Notes: generated by a model from the letters alone, not told the origin. Positions 8,609 through 17,385 are shown, counted from the first letter of the stretch. The stretch is DNA of 64,000 nt from SVMC01 sp045601345 (GCA_045601345.1 JAZRZL010000018.1:26043-90042), one strand, 5' to 3'. Numbers and translations: made by a program.

Positions 8609-9067
8609 ATGACAAGGTCAACTGCCAGAGAAATTGCAGTCCATCTTGTATTCGGGATGGATTACACCCACGCCAATGCCAATGAGGCCATGGATACCCT
8701 GCTGGAGACCGGCTACTATGCCGGACTCTCCAGCGAGCATCCCCTTTATGAGGAACGCCCTAATAGAAAGCAACTGGAATATATCCGTGCTGTTGCGCAA
8801 GGCTGCGCAGACAAGGCGCAGGAGCTGGATGAAATTATTTCCCGCTATGCCATTGGTTGGCCGGTATCCCGTATTTCCCGTCTGGTGAAGGCCATTCTTC
8901 ATGTGGCTATCTATGAGGTACTCTATGTGGAGGATGTTCCCACCGGGGTTGCCATTAATGAAGCAATTCGTCTTACCCGTAGCTATGAGGACGAGGAAGT
9001 TGTTGCTTTTGTCAATGGCATTCTCGGCGCTTTCTCCCGAGTGCATCAAGTGGAGTCGGAAGCATGA
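8609..9067 (+). CDS. nusB: transcription antitermination factor NusB
   Basis: NusB with NusE (ribosomal protein S10) binds boxA RNA and supports antitermination of rRNA transcription. The 152-residue all-helical protein starts with the typical REIAVHLVFGMDY and ends with VPTGVAINEAIRLTRSYEDE and FVNGILGAF. An insertion near residues 30-50 makes it slightly longer than usual. Its TGA overlaps the next ATG. Confidence 0.95.
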   Translation: MTRSTAREIAVHLVFGMDYTHANANEAMDTLLETGYYAGLSSEHPLYEERPNRKQLEYIRAVAQGCADKAQELDEIISRYAIGWPVSRISRLVKAILHVAIYEVLYVEDVPTGVAINEAIRLTRSYEDEEVVAFVNGILGAFSRVHQVESEA

Positions 9068-10005
9068 TGACACTGGGCTTTGATACTAGCAACTATACCA
9101 CCTCGATTGCGGCCTTCCATGGGCAGAGCGGTAAAAACTGCTCCCGCCTGTTGGAGGTAAAACCGGGACAACTGGGGCTTCGCCAAAGCGATGCCCTTTT
9201 TTCCCATGTTAAACAGTTGCCGGAGCTGGCTGAAGCACTGTTTTCCCAATATCCACAGGAGAAAGTGACAGCCATTGGTGTCAGTTCCCGACCAAGGGCG
9301 GTGGAAGGCTCTTATATGCCCTGTTTTCTTGCAGGTGTCAGTCAGGCTTCCGTTCTGGCACAGGCGCTTCACGTGCCGCTCTATCAATTTTCACACCAGC
9401 AGGGACATATCTGTGCATCCCTTTGGTCGGCGGGCAGAATGGAGCTTTTAAATACGCCCCATCTTGCATGGCATTTATCCGGCGGTACGACCGAGCTGCT
9501 GCTTGTGGAGCCTGAAAATGGGCTTCCCCGTGCGACTAAAATCGGCGGAACCTCCGATATTTCAGCCGGTCAGCTTATTGACCGTACCGGGCAGATGTTG
9601 GGCTGCTGTTTTCCCGCAGGGAAGGCATTAGACCGTTTTTCTCAGGAATCTGACTGCATGGACTATTTCCGTGTCAAGGTTTCCGGCAGCGTGTTTTCCT
9701 TCTCAGGTGTCCAAAATAAGCTGCTGGAGTATTATAATAAAACAAATGACCCTGCCGCTACGGCAGGATACTGCCTTCGTTCGGTCATCCATGCCGTAGA
9801 GAAGGCTACAAAGCAGGCGCTTGTGGATTATCCGGGCTACAGCGTTGTCTTCTCTGGTGGAGTTGCCTCCAATTCGATGCTGCGCAAGCACGCACCGGCA
9901 AAGGACTGCGTTTTCTGTCCGCCGGAGTATTCCACAGATAACGCCATGGGCATTGCCGTGCTTGCTTGGCTGCAAGGGGGTGCAGTATGGAACGAACCAT
10001 CTTAG
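9064..10005 (+). CDS. TsaD/Kae1-like protein (peptidase M22 fold)
   Basis: The 313-residue protein is a member of the ASKHA-fold Kae1/TsaD/YgjD superfamily. It keeps a metal-binding HxxxH in HQQGHICASLW, LSGGTTELLLV, and VVFSGGVASNSML near the end. True TsaD makes t6A37 in tRNA with TsaB, TsaC and TsaE, none of which is here. The divergent sequence and fixed position between nusB and xseA suggest a clostridial paralogue of unknown substrate. It overlaps xseA by 19 bases. Confidence 0.8.
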   Translation: MMTLGFDTSNYTTSIAAFHGQSGKNCSRLLEVKPGQLGLRQSDALFSHVKQLPELAEALFSQYPQEKVTAIGVSSRPRAVEGSYMPCFLAGVSQASVLAQALHVPLYQFSHQQGHICASLWSAGRMELLNTPHLAWHLSGGTTELLLVEPENGLPRATKIGGTSDISAGQLIDRTGQMLGCCFPAGKALDRFSQESDCMDYFRVKVSGSVFSFSGVQNKLLEYYNKTNDPAATAGYCLRSVIHAVEKATKQALVDYPGYSVVFSGGVASNSMLRKHAPAKDCVFCPPEYSTDNAMGIAVLAWLQGGAVWNEPS

Positions 10006-11201
10006 CCGTTTCTCAAATCAATGAATATATTAAGGGGCTGTTAGACAGCAATGCACTCCTGCAAGCGCTCTGCATTCGCGGAGAAATTTCAAACTATAAG
10101 CTTTATCCCTCCGGCCATCATTATTTCACTTTAAAGGATGCTGGTGGTGCTCTGCGCTGTGTTATGTTCCGCTCCAGTGCTGCACGGCTTCGTTTTCGCC
10201 CAGAAAACGGTATGCGGGTGCTGGCCTTTGGCAGTATTTCGGTATTTCTCCGAGACGGCGCCTATCAGCTTTACTGCACAGCCTTAAACCCGGATGGGGT
10301 AGGGGACTTGCATATTGCTTTTGAACAGCTCAAGGAAAAGCTGTTTCAGGAAGGGCTGTTTGATCCTGCCCATAAAAAACCTCTGCCTGCCTATCCCCAT
10401 ACAATTGCCATCATCACCTCGGGGGCAGGTGCGGCAATCCACGATATGCTGCGGATTTTATCGGCAAGATATCCCCTTTGTAAGGTTCTTATCCTGCCGG
10501 TTCGGGTACAGGGCGTGGAGGCACCGCCGGAAATTTGCGGTGCTATCCGCTATGTCAATACCCATAAGCTGGCCGATCTTATCCTTACCGGCCGTGGCGG
10601 CGGCTCTATTGAAGATCTCTGGGCCTTTAACGATGAGCGGGTCGCCAGAGAAATCTACCGTTCCCAAATCCCGGTCATTTCTGCTGTTGGGCACGAGCCA
10701 GATGTGACAATTTCCGATTTTGTTGCCGATTTGCGGGCAGCGACCCCCAGCAATGCCGCGGAGCTTGCCGTTCCCGATCAGTCCGAACTGCGTGAACGTC
10801 TCCGCGCAATGGAATCTGCTATGGTGCAGAGAATGCAGCGCCAGACCAAGCTTTCACGCCAACGGCTGGAAAGTGCGGCACGTTCCAGAGTTCTGCAAAG
10901 CCCTGTTGCCTATGTGCAGGATCGGCGGGTTCTCTTAGATTACCTTACAAAATCTCTTGCTGCCAGCACCCAGCGAATTGCAGGCAGATGCCGCCAGCGT
11001 CAGGCTGCTTTGGCTGCCGGCTTGGATGCCATGAGCCCACTAAAGGTGCTGGCCAGAGGCTACAGTGTGACCTTAAATGAAAATCAAACGATTGTAAAAA
11101 GTGTAAAAGAGCTGTCTGTCGGTGCGCAGTTGACGCTGCGGCTTTGTGATGGCAGTGCAAAAACAATGGTTACATCCGTGGAGGAGAATGTTGATGGATA
11201 A
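9987..11201 (+). CDS. xseA: exodeoxyribonuclease VII large subunit
   Basis: XseA is the catalytic subunit of exonuclease VII, which degrades single-stranded DNA in both directions. The 404-residue protein has an N-terminal OB fold (SQINEYIKGLLD, GEISNYK), the catalytic core ITSGAGAAIHDML, TGRGGGSIEDLWAFNDE and VGHEPDVTISDFVAD, and a C-terminal coiled coil. The ATG at 9987 is preceded by AAGGGGG and gives the usual N-terminus. xseB follows with overlap. Confidence 0.95.
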   Translation: MERTILAVSQINEYIKGLLDSNALLQALCIRGEISNYKLYPSGHHYFTLKDAGGALRCVMFRSSAARLRFRPENGMRVLAFGSISVFLRDGAYQLYCTALNPDGVGDLHIAFEQLKEKLFQEGLFDPAHKKPLPAYPHTIAIITSGAGAAIHDMLRILSARYPLCKVLILPVRVQGVEAPPEICGAIRYVNTHKLADLILTGRGGGSIEDLWAFNDERVAREIYRSQIPVISAVGHEPDVTISDFVADLRAATPSNAAELAVPDQSELRERLRAMESAMVQRMQRQTKLSRQRLESAARSRVLQSPVAYVQDRRVLLDYLTKSLAASTQRIAGRCRQRQAALAAGLDAMSPLKVLARGYSVTLNENQTIVKSVKELSVGAQLTLRLCDGSAKTMVTSVEENVDG

Positions 11202-11424
11202 CTCGAAAACCTTTGAAGCGTCCATGCAGCGGCTGGAGGAAATCGTCCGCACCATGGAGCGTGGAGAGCTGCCTCTGGAGCAGTCCCTCAAGCTATTTGA
11301 AGAGGGGACAGCCCTTGTCCGCACCTGCGGAACGATGCTGGATGAAGCAGAAATGAAAATCGTAAAACTGATGAAAGGATCTGACGGTGAACCCGTCGAG
11401 CAGGAGTTTAGCGATGAGCCTTGA
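11194..11424 (+). CDS. xseB: exodeoxyribonuclease VII small subunit
   Basis: This 76-residue helical protein contains FEASMQRLEEIVRTMERGEL and LEQSLKLFEEG, the XseB signature. XseB binds the coiled coil of XseA. The ATG at 11194 is 9 bases from GGAGG (11180-11184), better spaced than the ATG at 11188. Its end overlaps ispA by 11 bases. Confidence 0.93.
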   Translation: MDNSKTFEASMQRLEEIVRTMERGELPLEQSLKLFEEGTALVRTCGTMLDEAEMKIVKLMKGSDGEPVEQEFSDEP

Positions 11425-12283
11425 TTTTTCTCAACAGCTGGAGCAGGATCTTGCACAGATCGAAGCCTATCTTGCGCAGTGCTTTGTTTATCCTGAAGAA
11501 CCGCAACAGACCCTGTTCGATGCCATGCGCTATAGTCTGCTTGCTGGCGGTAAGCGGCTTCGTCCCGTGATGGTGCTGGAATTTTGCCGCGCCTGTGGCG
11601 GAGATGTCGAAGCTGCCCTGCCTTTTGCGGCAGCGGTGGAAATGGTACACACCTACAGCCTGATCCATGATGATCTGCCCTGCATGGACAATGACGATTA
11701 CCGCCGTGGCCGCCTGACCAATCACAAGGTCTATGGGGAAGCCACCGCAGTTTTGGCAGGCGATGCCCTATTGACATCCGCATTTATGAGGCTGTCAATG
11801 GCAAAGCTGCCGCCGGAGCGGATTTGTTTGGCTGTGGCGATGCTGAGCGAATGCGCAGGGGAGCTTGGCATGGTCGGTGGTCAAATGCTCGATCTCGAAG
11901 CCGAGGAATGCAATGAGGAAGAAATTGGTGCCATCCACACCAGAAAAACCGGCGCACTTATTTCCGCAGCCTGCACCCTTGGTGTCATAGCTGCCGGCGG
12001 TACGGATGAGCAGATGGATGCCGCTGCCCAATATGCCGCAGGTCTTGGCCTTGCATTTCAGATTCGAGATGATATGCTTGATATCATCGGAGATGAACAC
12101 AAGCTTGGCAAACAGACCGGCAAGGACATTGAGAAGAACACATATCCCAGACTGTTTTCTATGGAGCAGTGCCAGAAAAAGGTGGATAAGCTGACCAACT
12201 ATGCATTAGATGCACTGAAAATCTTCCCGGAACACAGCTTCCTGTGTACGCTCGCGCTGTCTTTGGTCGAGCGGGATCATTAA
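11414..12283 (+). CDS. ispA: farnesyl/geranyl diphosphate synthase
   Basis: The 289-residue trans-prenyltransferase condenses dimethylallyl and isopentenyl diphosphate to farnesyl diphosphate. It contains GGKRLRPVM, the first aspartate-rich motif in IHDDLPCMDND and the second in QIRDDMLDIIGD. The residues before the first motif (aromatic-free HTYSLI) are typical of bacterial type II FPP synthases. It shares its transcript with xseAB and sits two genes upstream of dxs, as in the isoprenoid operons of many Firmicutes. Confidence 0.93.
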   Translation: MSLDFSQQLEQDLAQIEAYLAQCFVYPEEPQQTLFDAMRYSLLAGGKRLRPVMVLEFCRACGGDVEAALPFAAAVEMVHTYSLIHDDLPCMDNDDYRRGRLTNHKVYGEATAVLAGDALLTSAFMRLSMAKLPPERICLAVAMLSECAGELGMVGGQMLDLEAEECNEEEIGAIHTRKTGALISAACTLGVIAAGGTDEQMDAAAQYAAGLGLAFQIRDDMLDIIGDEHKLGKQTGKDIEKNTYPRLFSMEQCQKKVDKLTNYALDALKIFPEHSFLCTLALSLVERDH

Positions 12284-12296
12284 GAATATGGATAGT

Positions 12297-12325
12297 GCAG
12301 CTCGGATTTCCGGGCTGCTTTATTT
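12297..12325 (+). terminator. hairpin terminator after ispA
   Basis: GCAGCTCGG (12297-12305) pairs with CCGGGCTGC (12310-12318) with one G-U pair and a 4-base loop, then TTTATTTA. It would end the xseAB-ispA transcript before the OLE promoter. Confidence 0.65.
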
Positions 12326-12327
12326 AT

Positions 12328-12489
12328 GGTCACCTCTAAAAGTTCATCACAGTCGAATCTGCGGGTCTTGTTCCCGTCATACTTTACAAAAATCATCAGG
12401 AATACATCCAGTATTCCCTGCGGCTTTTTGTTGCGTCTGACGAAAAAAACCCTCGCGGCTCGACTCACACTGAATTTTTAGAGGTGACC
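12328..12489. mobile_element. 162-bp MITE-like palindromic element
   Basis: Perfect 14-bp terminal inverted repeats (GGTCACCTCTAAAA at 12328-12341 and its complement at 12476-12489) are flanked on both sides by TTAT, a likely 4-bp target duplication. The interior folds into a long imperfect hairpin centred on GGAATACTGGATGTATTCC (read on the minus strand). It codes for no transposase. These traits fit a miniature inverted-repeat element mobilised in trans. It lies exactly between the ispA terminator and the OLE promoter. Confidence 0.65.
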
Positions 12490-12577
12490 TTATTTTTTTG
12501 GATGAGCATTCACAATAATTTAACATTTATTTATTGAAAAAATAAATTTTATCTTATGAAATTTGTGAATATTTATC

Positions 12578-12606
12578 TTGTATATTCATTCATATTATGA
12601 TAAAAT
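12578..12606 (+). promoter_or_regulatory. promoter of the OLE RNA-oapA-dxs unit
   Basis: TTGTAT (12578-12583), a 17-base spacer and TAAAAT (12601-12606) predict a start at about 12613. That base begins the 5' strand of the closing helix of the OLE RNA, so promoter and RNA fold support each other. Confidence 0.7.
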
Positions 12607-12612
12607 ACAAAA

Positions 12613-13219
12613 GGTGGCGCAGTATCCTAGTCGGATCTGCCGGTTCTGAAGAAGGGCCTAAAAATCCTTTAAAGGGCATATCGATGAAGTCCCTGGTGCC
12701 TGCTTGTTACGCCCAGTTTCGGGTGGGTGCTGGGGGTTAAGGTTATTGGGCGAGCCACAATGGCATGTGGCTGCCGACCCAGTTTCCGTGGAGACCTGAA
12801 CTTGTGCGACATCGGCTGCGTAGGCATTTTGTCTTCCCGATGGGTACGACTCAGGAGATGAACCTGCAGCTCGGTGCACAGAATCGTGTGCTGGGTGCAG
12901 TGTAGCCTGCCTTGCGTGGGTAATTCGGGATTGGGGAGCTACGCGCTGGAGTCTATGGCCATAGGCAAAGGCGATATTCCCATGAAAGATTATTTGCAAA
13001 AGAGGATAGGGGCTGGTGGATGCCGTCGTGGAAATCACCTAGGCTGTCATAAACGGGCAGGTAGGGGATTGCGGTACGGACTCAGTGGCAATCGGGTACC
13101 GATATGGGTGACCTGTCGGTACGTGGATGAAAAGGAAACTGCCTTCTCGGCAACGAAAGGTTCTGCGTAGGGAAAGCCAACCCGACCTAAGCCGTAAGAT
13201 TTACCCTTCCTGCTGCCAC
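12613..13219 (+). ncRNA. OLE: OLE RNA (ornate, large, extremophilic RNA)
   Basis: A GC-rich stretch of about 607 nt has no plausible protein but abundant structure. It sits between ispA and an oapA-like gene just upstream of dxs, the known setting of OLE RNA, and matches its usual length of about 610 nt. GTGGC (12614-12618) pairs with GCCAC (13215-13219) and GCAG (12619-12622) with CTGC (13210-13213), closing the whole RNA. Internal hairpins include AGCCACA/TGTGGCT (12753-12759/12766-12772) and GTACCGA/TCGGTAC (13096-13102/13116-13122). Near the 3' end the run GGATGAAAAGGAAACTGCC agrees with my memory of the OLE core. OLE forms a membrane ribonucleoprotein with OapA and is linked to magnesium, cold and alcohol stress. 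Class assignment is by context and remembered motifs, not a covariance search. Confidence 0.88.
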
Positions 13220-13242
13220 TTTTTCTCAGAAGGTGTATAAAC

Positions 13243-13857
13243 TTGAATAGATCAGAGCGGACTTCTGCTTCACAGAAAAAAACAAAAAAGAATGCAAATA
13301 GCAGAGCCGGATGGGTTATTACCGTATTTGTTTCTACGGTGATTATTTCTGCCTTAATTACCCGGATATCTGATGCCCTGTTAGAGGGTAGTGGTATTTT
13401 TGCGGCACTGGCAATATTATTGGGTATTATACTTGTCGGTATTGCGTTTGATATTGTTGGCGTTGCTGTTACCGCAGCGCAGGAGCGGCCTCTGCATTCC
13501 ATGGCATCCAAGCGCATCCCCGGTGCGAGAGAAGCCATTTCCCTGATACAAAATGCCGACCGCGTGGCTTCTATTTGCAACGATGTTGTAGGAGATATCT
13601 GCGGTGTGGTATCCGGCTCGGCTTCTGCTGTCATTGCTGTCCGATTGATGGAGGATTTCACCCTTTCTTGGTCATCGGTTTTAAAGGTTATCATGTCTGC
13701 TATGGTAGCGGGACTTACCGTTGGCGGCAAAGCCATCGGTAAGGGCATTGCCCTGCACTACAGCGTTCCCATTCTGCATTTTGTGGGTAGGCTGAATAGT
13801 GGGGTAAAAAAGCTATTCTTCTGGAAAAAACGAAAAAAAAGAAAGTTATCCCGGTAG
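13243..13857 (+). CDS. oapA: OLE-associated membrane protein OapA
   Basis: This 204-residue protein has a basic N-terminus (SQKKTKKNANSR), hydrophobic segments near residues 22-42 and 50-72, a third weaker one near 150-165, and a strongly basic C-terminal tail (KKLFFWKKRKKRKLSR). In the ispA-OLE-oapA-dxs order this is OapA, which holds OLE RNA at the membrane and is related to the DUF21 domain of CNNM/CorC magnesium transporters. The proposed start is a TTG preceded by AGAAGGTG; no ATG gives a complete N-terminus. dxs follows after 9 bases. Confidence 0.88.
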   Translation: MNRSERTSASQKKTKKNANSRAGWVITVFVSTVIISALITRISDALLEGSGIFAALAILLGIILVGIAFDIVGVAVTAAQERPLHSMASKRIPGAREAISLIQNADRVASICNDVVGDICGVVSGSASAVIAVRLMEDFTLSWSSVLKVIMSAMVAGLTVGGKAIGKGIALHYSVPILHFVGRLNSGVKKLFFWKKRKKRKLSR

Positions 13858-13866
13858 GGAAGTATT

Positions 13867-15711
13867 ATGGAACTATTAGATAAAATCAATTCCCGGGAGG
13901 ATTTACTCAAAATTCCTCCGGAAAAGGAAGCTCAGCTTTGCGAGGAAATCCGCCAATATCTGGTGGAATGCGTCAGCCGAACCGGCGGCCATCTTGCCTC
14001 CAATCTCGGCATCGTAGAGCTGATGGTTGCAATTGAAAAAGAATTTGATACCAGTACTGACCGCTTGGTATTTGATGTCGGTCACCAATCCTATGTGCAT
14101 AAGCTGCTCACCGGCCGTCGAGAGCAGCTCAAAACAATCCGCACTTTTGGCGGTATTTCTGGCTTTCCCAAGCCCCATGAGAGCGATTGTGATGCGTTTA
14201 CTGCCGGTCATGCCTCCAGCGCCGTTTCAGTTGCACTGGGTATGGCACGAGCCAGAACGCTGCGGCGAAAATCTTATCATGTCCTTGCTCTTTTGGGAGA
14301 TGGTGCGCTTACCGGCGGACTGAGCTATGAGGGCATGAACGATGCGGGCGATAGCCATGAGCCGCTAATTTTGATTTTGAATGACAATGCCATGTCTATT
14401 GCGTCTAATGTTGGCGGCATTGCCAGATATTTAAATCTCATTCGTACCAAACCGGGTTATTTCAAACTCAAAAGGGTTTACAGAAAATTTGCCTATCATG
14501 TTCCCGGCGGTATGATCCTATATCGAATTACCCATTGGATTAAGGAAGTACTCAAAAAGCATACACTCGGTATCAATTTGTTTGAGGAAATGGGCTTCCA
14601 GTATATGGGACCGGTCAACGGCCACGATATTACAAAGCTAATCTATATGCTGCGACGCGCTAAGGAAATGGATTGTCCAGTGTTACTTCATGTCCTTACG
14701 CAGAAGGGGAAGGGGTATCAGCCTGCCGAGGATAATCCCGATGTTTTTCACGGTGTGGGTTCCTTTAATCCTGAAACCGGTGAGCTAAAATGCAGCGGAT
14801 GCGTTACCTTCAGTGATACTTTCGGCAAAGAATTGACTCGTTTGGCAGCCCATGATCAGAGAATCTGCGCCATTACCGCTGCCATGTGCAGCGGAACCAG
14901 TCTGGACTCCTTTGCAAAAGCCTATTCCTCCCGTTTTTTTGATGTCGGCATTGCGGAGGGTCATGCGGTATCCATGGCAGGTGGTCTTGCCAAGCAGGGA
15001 ATGATCCCGGTGGTGGCAATATATTCCACCTTTTTACAGCGTGCCTACGATATGATTATGCAGGATGTTGCGCTTCTTGGTCTTCATGTGGTATTTGCTG
15101 TTGACCGTGCAGGGCTTGTTGGACAGGATGGAGAAACCCATCACGGCATTTTTGATGTGGGCTATCTGCGGCAGGTTCCCGGTATGACAGTACTGTGTCC
15201 TGCTAACCAAAAAGAGCTGGAGGCCATGCTCTCCCGTGCGATTTACACCTGTACTGGCCCGGTTGCGGTGCGATATCCACGCGGCGGCGATGGAAGATAT
15301 CGCAAAGCTTCGGACGGAAATATCCTCCGTATCGGCAAGGATGTGACAATTCTTACCTATGGTATTTTAATTAACGAGGTTTTGGATTGTGCTGATACCC
15401 TCTATAAGCAGGGCATTCAGGCAGAGATCATCAAGCTGAGTGTCATTAGCCCCCTCGACATGAAGCCAATTTTGGCATCTGTTAAAAAAACCGGCGCGCT
15501 GTTTATCGTGGAGGACTGTGTAAATAGTGGCTGTGTTGCACAGGAGATTTTTGCGAATATTATGCAGCAGAGCCTTTCTGTTCGCTGTGCTTGCCGTAAT
15601 TTAGGCAATCATTTTGTATCCCATGGCAGCTGCGCGGAGCTTTATCGCGCCTCTGGTCTGGATGGACAGAGCCTGAGCCTTTGGATTACGGAGACGTTAG
15701 CAAATGGTTAA
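13867..15711 (+). CDS. dxs: 1-deoxy-D-xylulose-5-phosphate synthase
   Basis: Dxs joins pyruvate and glyceraldehyde-3-phosphate in the first step of the MEP isoprenoid pathway. The 614-residue thiamine-diphosphate enzyme has FDVGHQSYVHK, the cofactor motif GDGALTGGLSYEG with downstream LNDNAMSIA, and the pyrimidine-binding domain with DVGIAEGHAVSMAGGLA. The C-terminal transketolase domain is complete. It overlaps tlyA by 8 bases. With ispA it puts two isoprenoid genes on either side of OLE RNA. Confidence 0.95.
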   Translation: MELLDKINSREDLLKIPPEKEAQLCEEIRQYLVECVSRTGGHLASNLGIVELMVAIEKEFDTSTDRLVFDVGHQSYVHKLLTGRREQLKTIRTFGGISGFPKPHESDCDAFTAGHASSAVSVALGMARARTLRRKSYHVLALLGDGALTGGLSYEGMNDAGDSHEPLILILNDNAMSIASNVGGIARYLNLIRTKPGYFKLKRVYRKFAYHVPGGMILYRITHWIKEVLKKHTLGINLFEEMGFQYMGPVNGHDITKLIYMLRRAKEMDCPVLLHVLTQKGKGYQPAEDNPDVFHGVGSFNPETGELKCSGCVTFSDTFGKELTRLAAHDQRICAITAAMCSGTSLDSFAKAYSSRFFDVGIAEGHAVSMAGGLAKQGMIPVVAIYSTFLQRAYDMIMQDVALLGLHVVFAVDRAGLVGQDGETHHGIFDVGYLRQVPGMTVLCPANQKELEAMLSRAIYTCTGPVAVRYPRGGDGRYRKASDGNILRIGKDVTILTYGILINEVLDCADTLYKQGIQAEIIKLSVISPLDMKPILASVKKTGALFIVEDCVNSGCVAQEIFANIMQQSLSVRCACRNLGNHFVSHGSCAELYRASGLDGQSLSLWITETLANG

Positions 15712-16507
15712 AAAAGAGCGATTGGATGTTCTCATGGTGCAGCGCGGCCTTGCGGAAACCAGAGCCAAAGCGCAGGCCATCATCATGAGCGGCGATGTAT
15801 ATATTGCAAATCAGAAGGTAGATAAGGCTGGAACCCTTCTTGATTCCGAAACTGAAATTGAAGTCCGCGCCAATGTCTGCCCCTATGTTTCCCGCGGCGG
15901 GTTAAAGTTGGAAAAAGCACTGAATTACTTCGGTGTTGATCCCACCGGCTATGTTTGCTCCGATTCCGGTGCTTCCACCGGTGGATTTACCGATTGCCTA
16001 CTTCAAAGGGGTGCGAAGAAGGTATTCGCCATTGATGTTGGCTATGGTCAGCTGGCATGGAAGTTACGGGAGGATTCAAGAGTGGTATGCATGGAGCGTA
16101 CCAATATCCGCTATCTTACCCCGGAGCAGCTTGGGCAGCCTCTGGATTTATCCGTTGTGGATGTTTCTTTTATTTCTCTTCGCATTGTCCTTCCTGCTAT
16201 CCGTGCCTTACTGAAACCCGAGGGGCAGATACTTTGCCTGATTAAGCCCCAATTTGAAGCAGGCAAGGAGAAGGTCGGGAAAAAAGGCGTTGTACGCGAT
16301 CCCGCTACCCATCTTGAGGTTTTAGAGCAGTTTTGGTCTCTGGCGAAATCCCTGGACTTCACTGTTTGTAACCTGACCTATTCTCCTGTCAAGGGGCCAG
16401 AGGGAAATATCGAATTTCTCGCGCATCTTAGCCTTGTACCCGGCACAGATTGCTCCATCCAACTGGATAAGCTGGTACAGGAGGCACACAGCAGTTTGAA
16501 AGGGTAA
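15704..16507 (+). CDS. tlyA: TlyA-family rRNA 2'-O-methyltransferase
   Basis: The 267-residue protein has an N-terminal S4 RNA-binding domain (RLDVLMVQRGLAETRAKAQA) and an FtsJ-like SAM-binding domain with DSGASTGGFTDCLLQRGA and DVSFISLRIVLP. The family was first called hemolysin A but methylates ribosomal RNA in studied species. The conserved order dxs-tlyA-nadK-argR-recN is classic for Firmicutes. The nadK ATG follows the stop directly. Confidence 0.92.
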   Translation: MVKKERLDVLMVQRGLAETRAKAQAIIMSGDVYIANQKVDKAGTLLDSETEIEVRANVCPYVSRGGLKLEKALNYFGVDPTGYVCSDSGASTGGFTDCLLQRGAKKVFAIDVGYGQLAWKLREDSRVVCMERTNIRYLTPEQLGQPLDLSVVDVSFISLRIVLPAIRALLKPEGQILCLIKPQFEAGKEKVGKKGVVRDPATHLEVLEQFWSLAKSLDFTVCNLTYSPVKGPEGNIEFLAHLSLVPGTDCSIQLDKLVQEAHSSLKG

Positions 16508-17371
16508 ATGATGAAAAACGTGATTCTATCCTCTAATCCCTATCGGGATAAGAATTTTAAAACACTTCGGCAGGCAAAGCAGCTTTTGGAGGCACAGGGT
16601 CTTCATTGCGCCGTATGTCTTGCCTTTGATATGGAACAGCGCAGTGAGCTTCCCGGAGATATCGTTTTCTCAGATCTGAATGAAGCACTGAAGGGCGCAG
16701 AGCTTCTCATCTGCTTTGGCGGCGATGGTACTGTTTTGCACACCTCTAAAGCAGCAACCCGAGCCGGCGTTCCTGTTTTGGGCGTAAACATCGGCAATAT
16801 GGGCTACCTCGCAGAGGTGGACAGCAATGAGCTGGAGATTCTATCTAGATTGTCGCAGAATGATTTCTTTCTGGAGCGCCGTATGATGCTTTCTGTGCAG
16901 GTGGTTCGTAATGGCGAAATCGTTTATGACGACATTGCGCTTAATGATGCTGTTGTGACGAAAAGTGCTGTAGCACGCACCGTCCATCTGAATGTTGGCT
17001 GTGACGATCAAATGCCTATCAGCATCAGCGGAGATGGTGTGATCGTGTGTACGCCCACTGGCTCTACAGCATACTGTATGAGCGCAGGCGGTCCATTGGT
17101 AGAGCCTACGGCAAGATGTATTGTTGTCACCCCAATTTGTGCGCATGACCTGATGTCCAAAGCATTTGTCCTCAGTGCCGGACGTACTGTAACCGTCGCA
17201 TCTTCAAGACAGGGAAGAAAAACGGCCTATCTTTCGGTTGATGGTGGTCGGGGGGTACGCCTATTTACCGGCGATATCGTGCAAATTCGACAGTCATCCT
17301 ATGACACCCAATTTCTCCATCTGAGAGAACGAAGTATGTTTGAGATTATTAACGCAAAATTCAGAAAATAA
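16508..17371 (+). CDS. nadK: NAD kinase
   Basis: NadK phosphorylates NAD to NADP. The 287-residue protein has the family motif FGGDGTVLHTS, then NIGNMGYLAEVD and the substrate loop TPTGSTAYCMSAGGPLV. Two adjacent ATG codons (16508 and 16511) are both possible starts. Confidence 0.95.
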   Translation: MMKNVILSSNPYRDKNFKTLRQAKQLLEAQGLHCAVCLAFDMEQRSELPGDIVFSDLNEALKGAELLICFGGDGTVLHTSKAATRAGVPVLGVNIGNMGYLAEVDSNELEILSRLSQNDFFLERRMMLSVQVVRNGEIVYDDIALNDAVVTKSAVARTVHLNVGCDDQMPISISGDGVIVCTPTGSTAYCMSAGGPLVEPTARCIVVTPICAHDLMSKAFVLSAGRTVTVASSRQGRKTAYLSVDGGRGVRLFTGDIVQIRQSSYDTQFLHLRERSMFEIINAKFRK

Positions 17372-17385
17372 GGGAGGATCATCCT

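Noticed and set aside
12280..12468. A 62-codon minus-strand frame
   Set aside because: It runs through one end of the palindromic element into the ispA terminator and has no ribosome site; it is a by-product of the element.
12874..13170. Open frames inside the 12.6-13.2 kb region that could be read as small proteins
   Set aside because: They have no ribosome sites, atypical composition and lie wholly inside the OLE RNA, whose structure explains the sequence.
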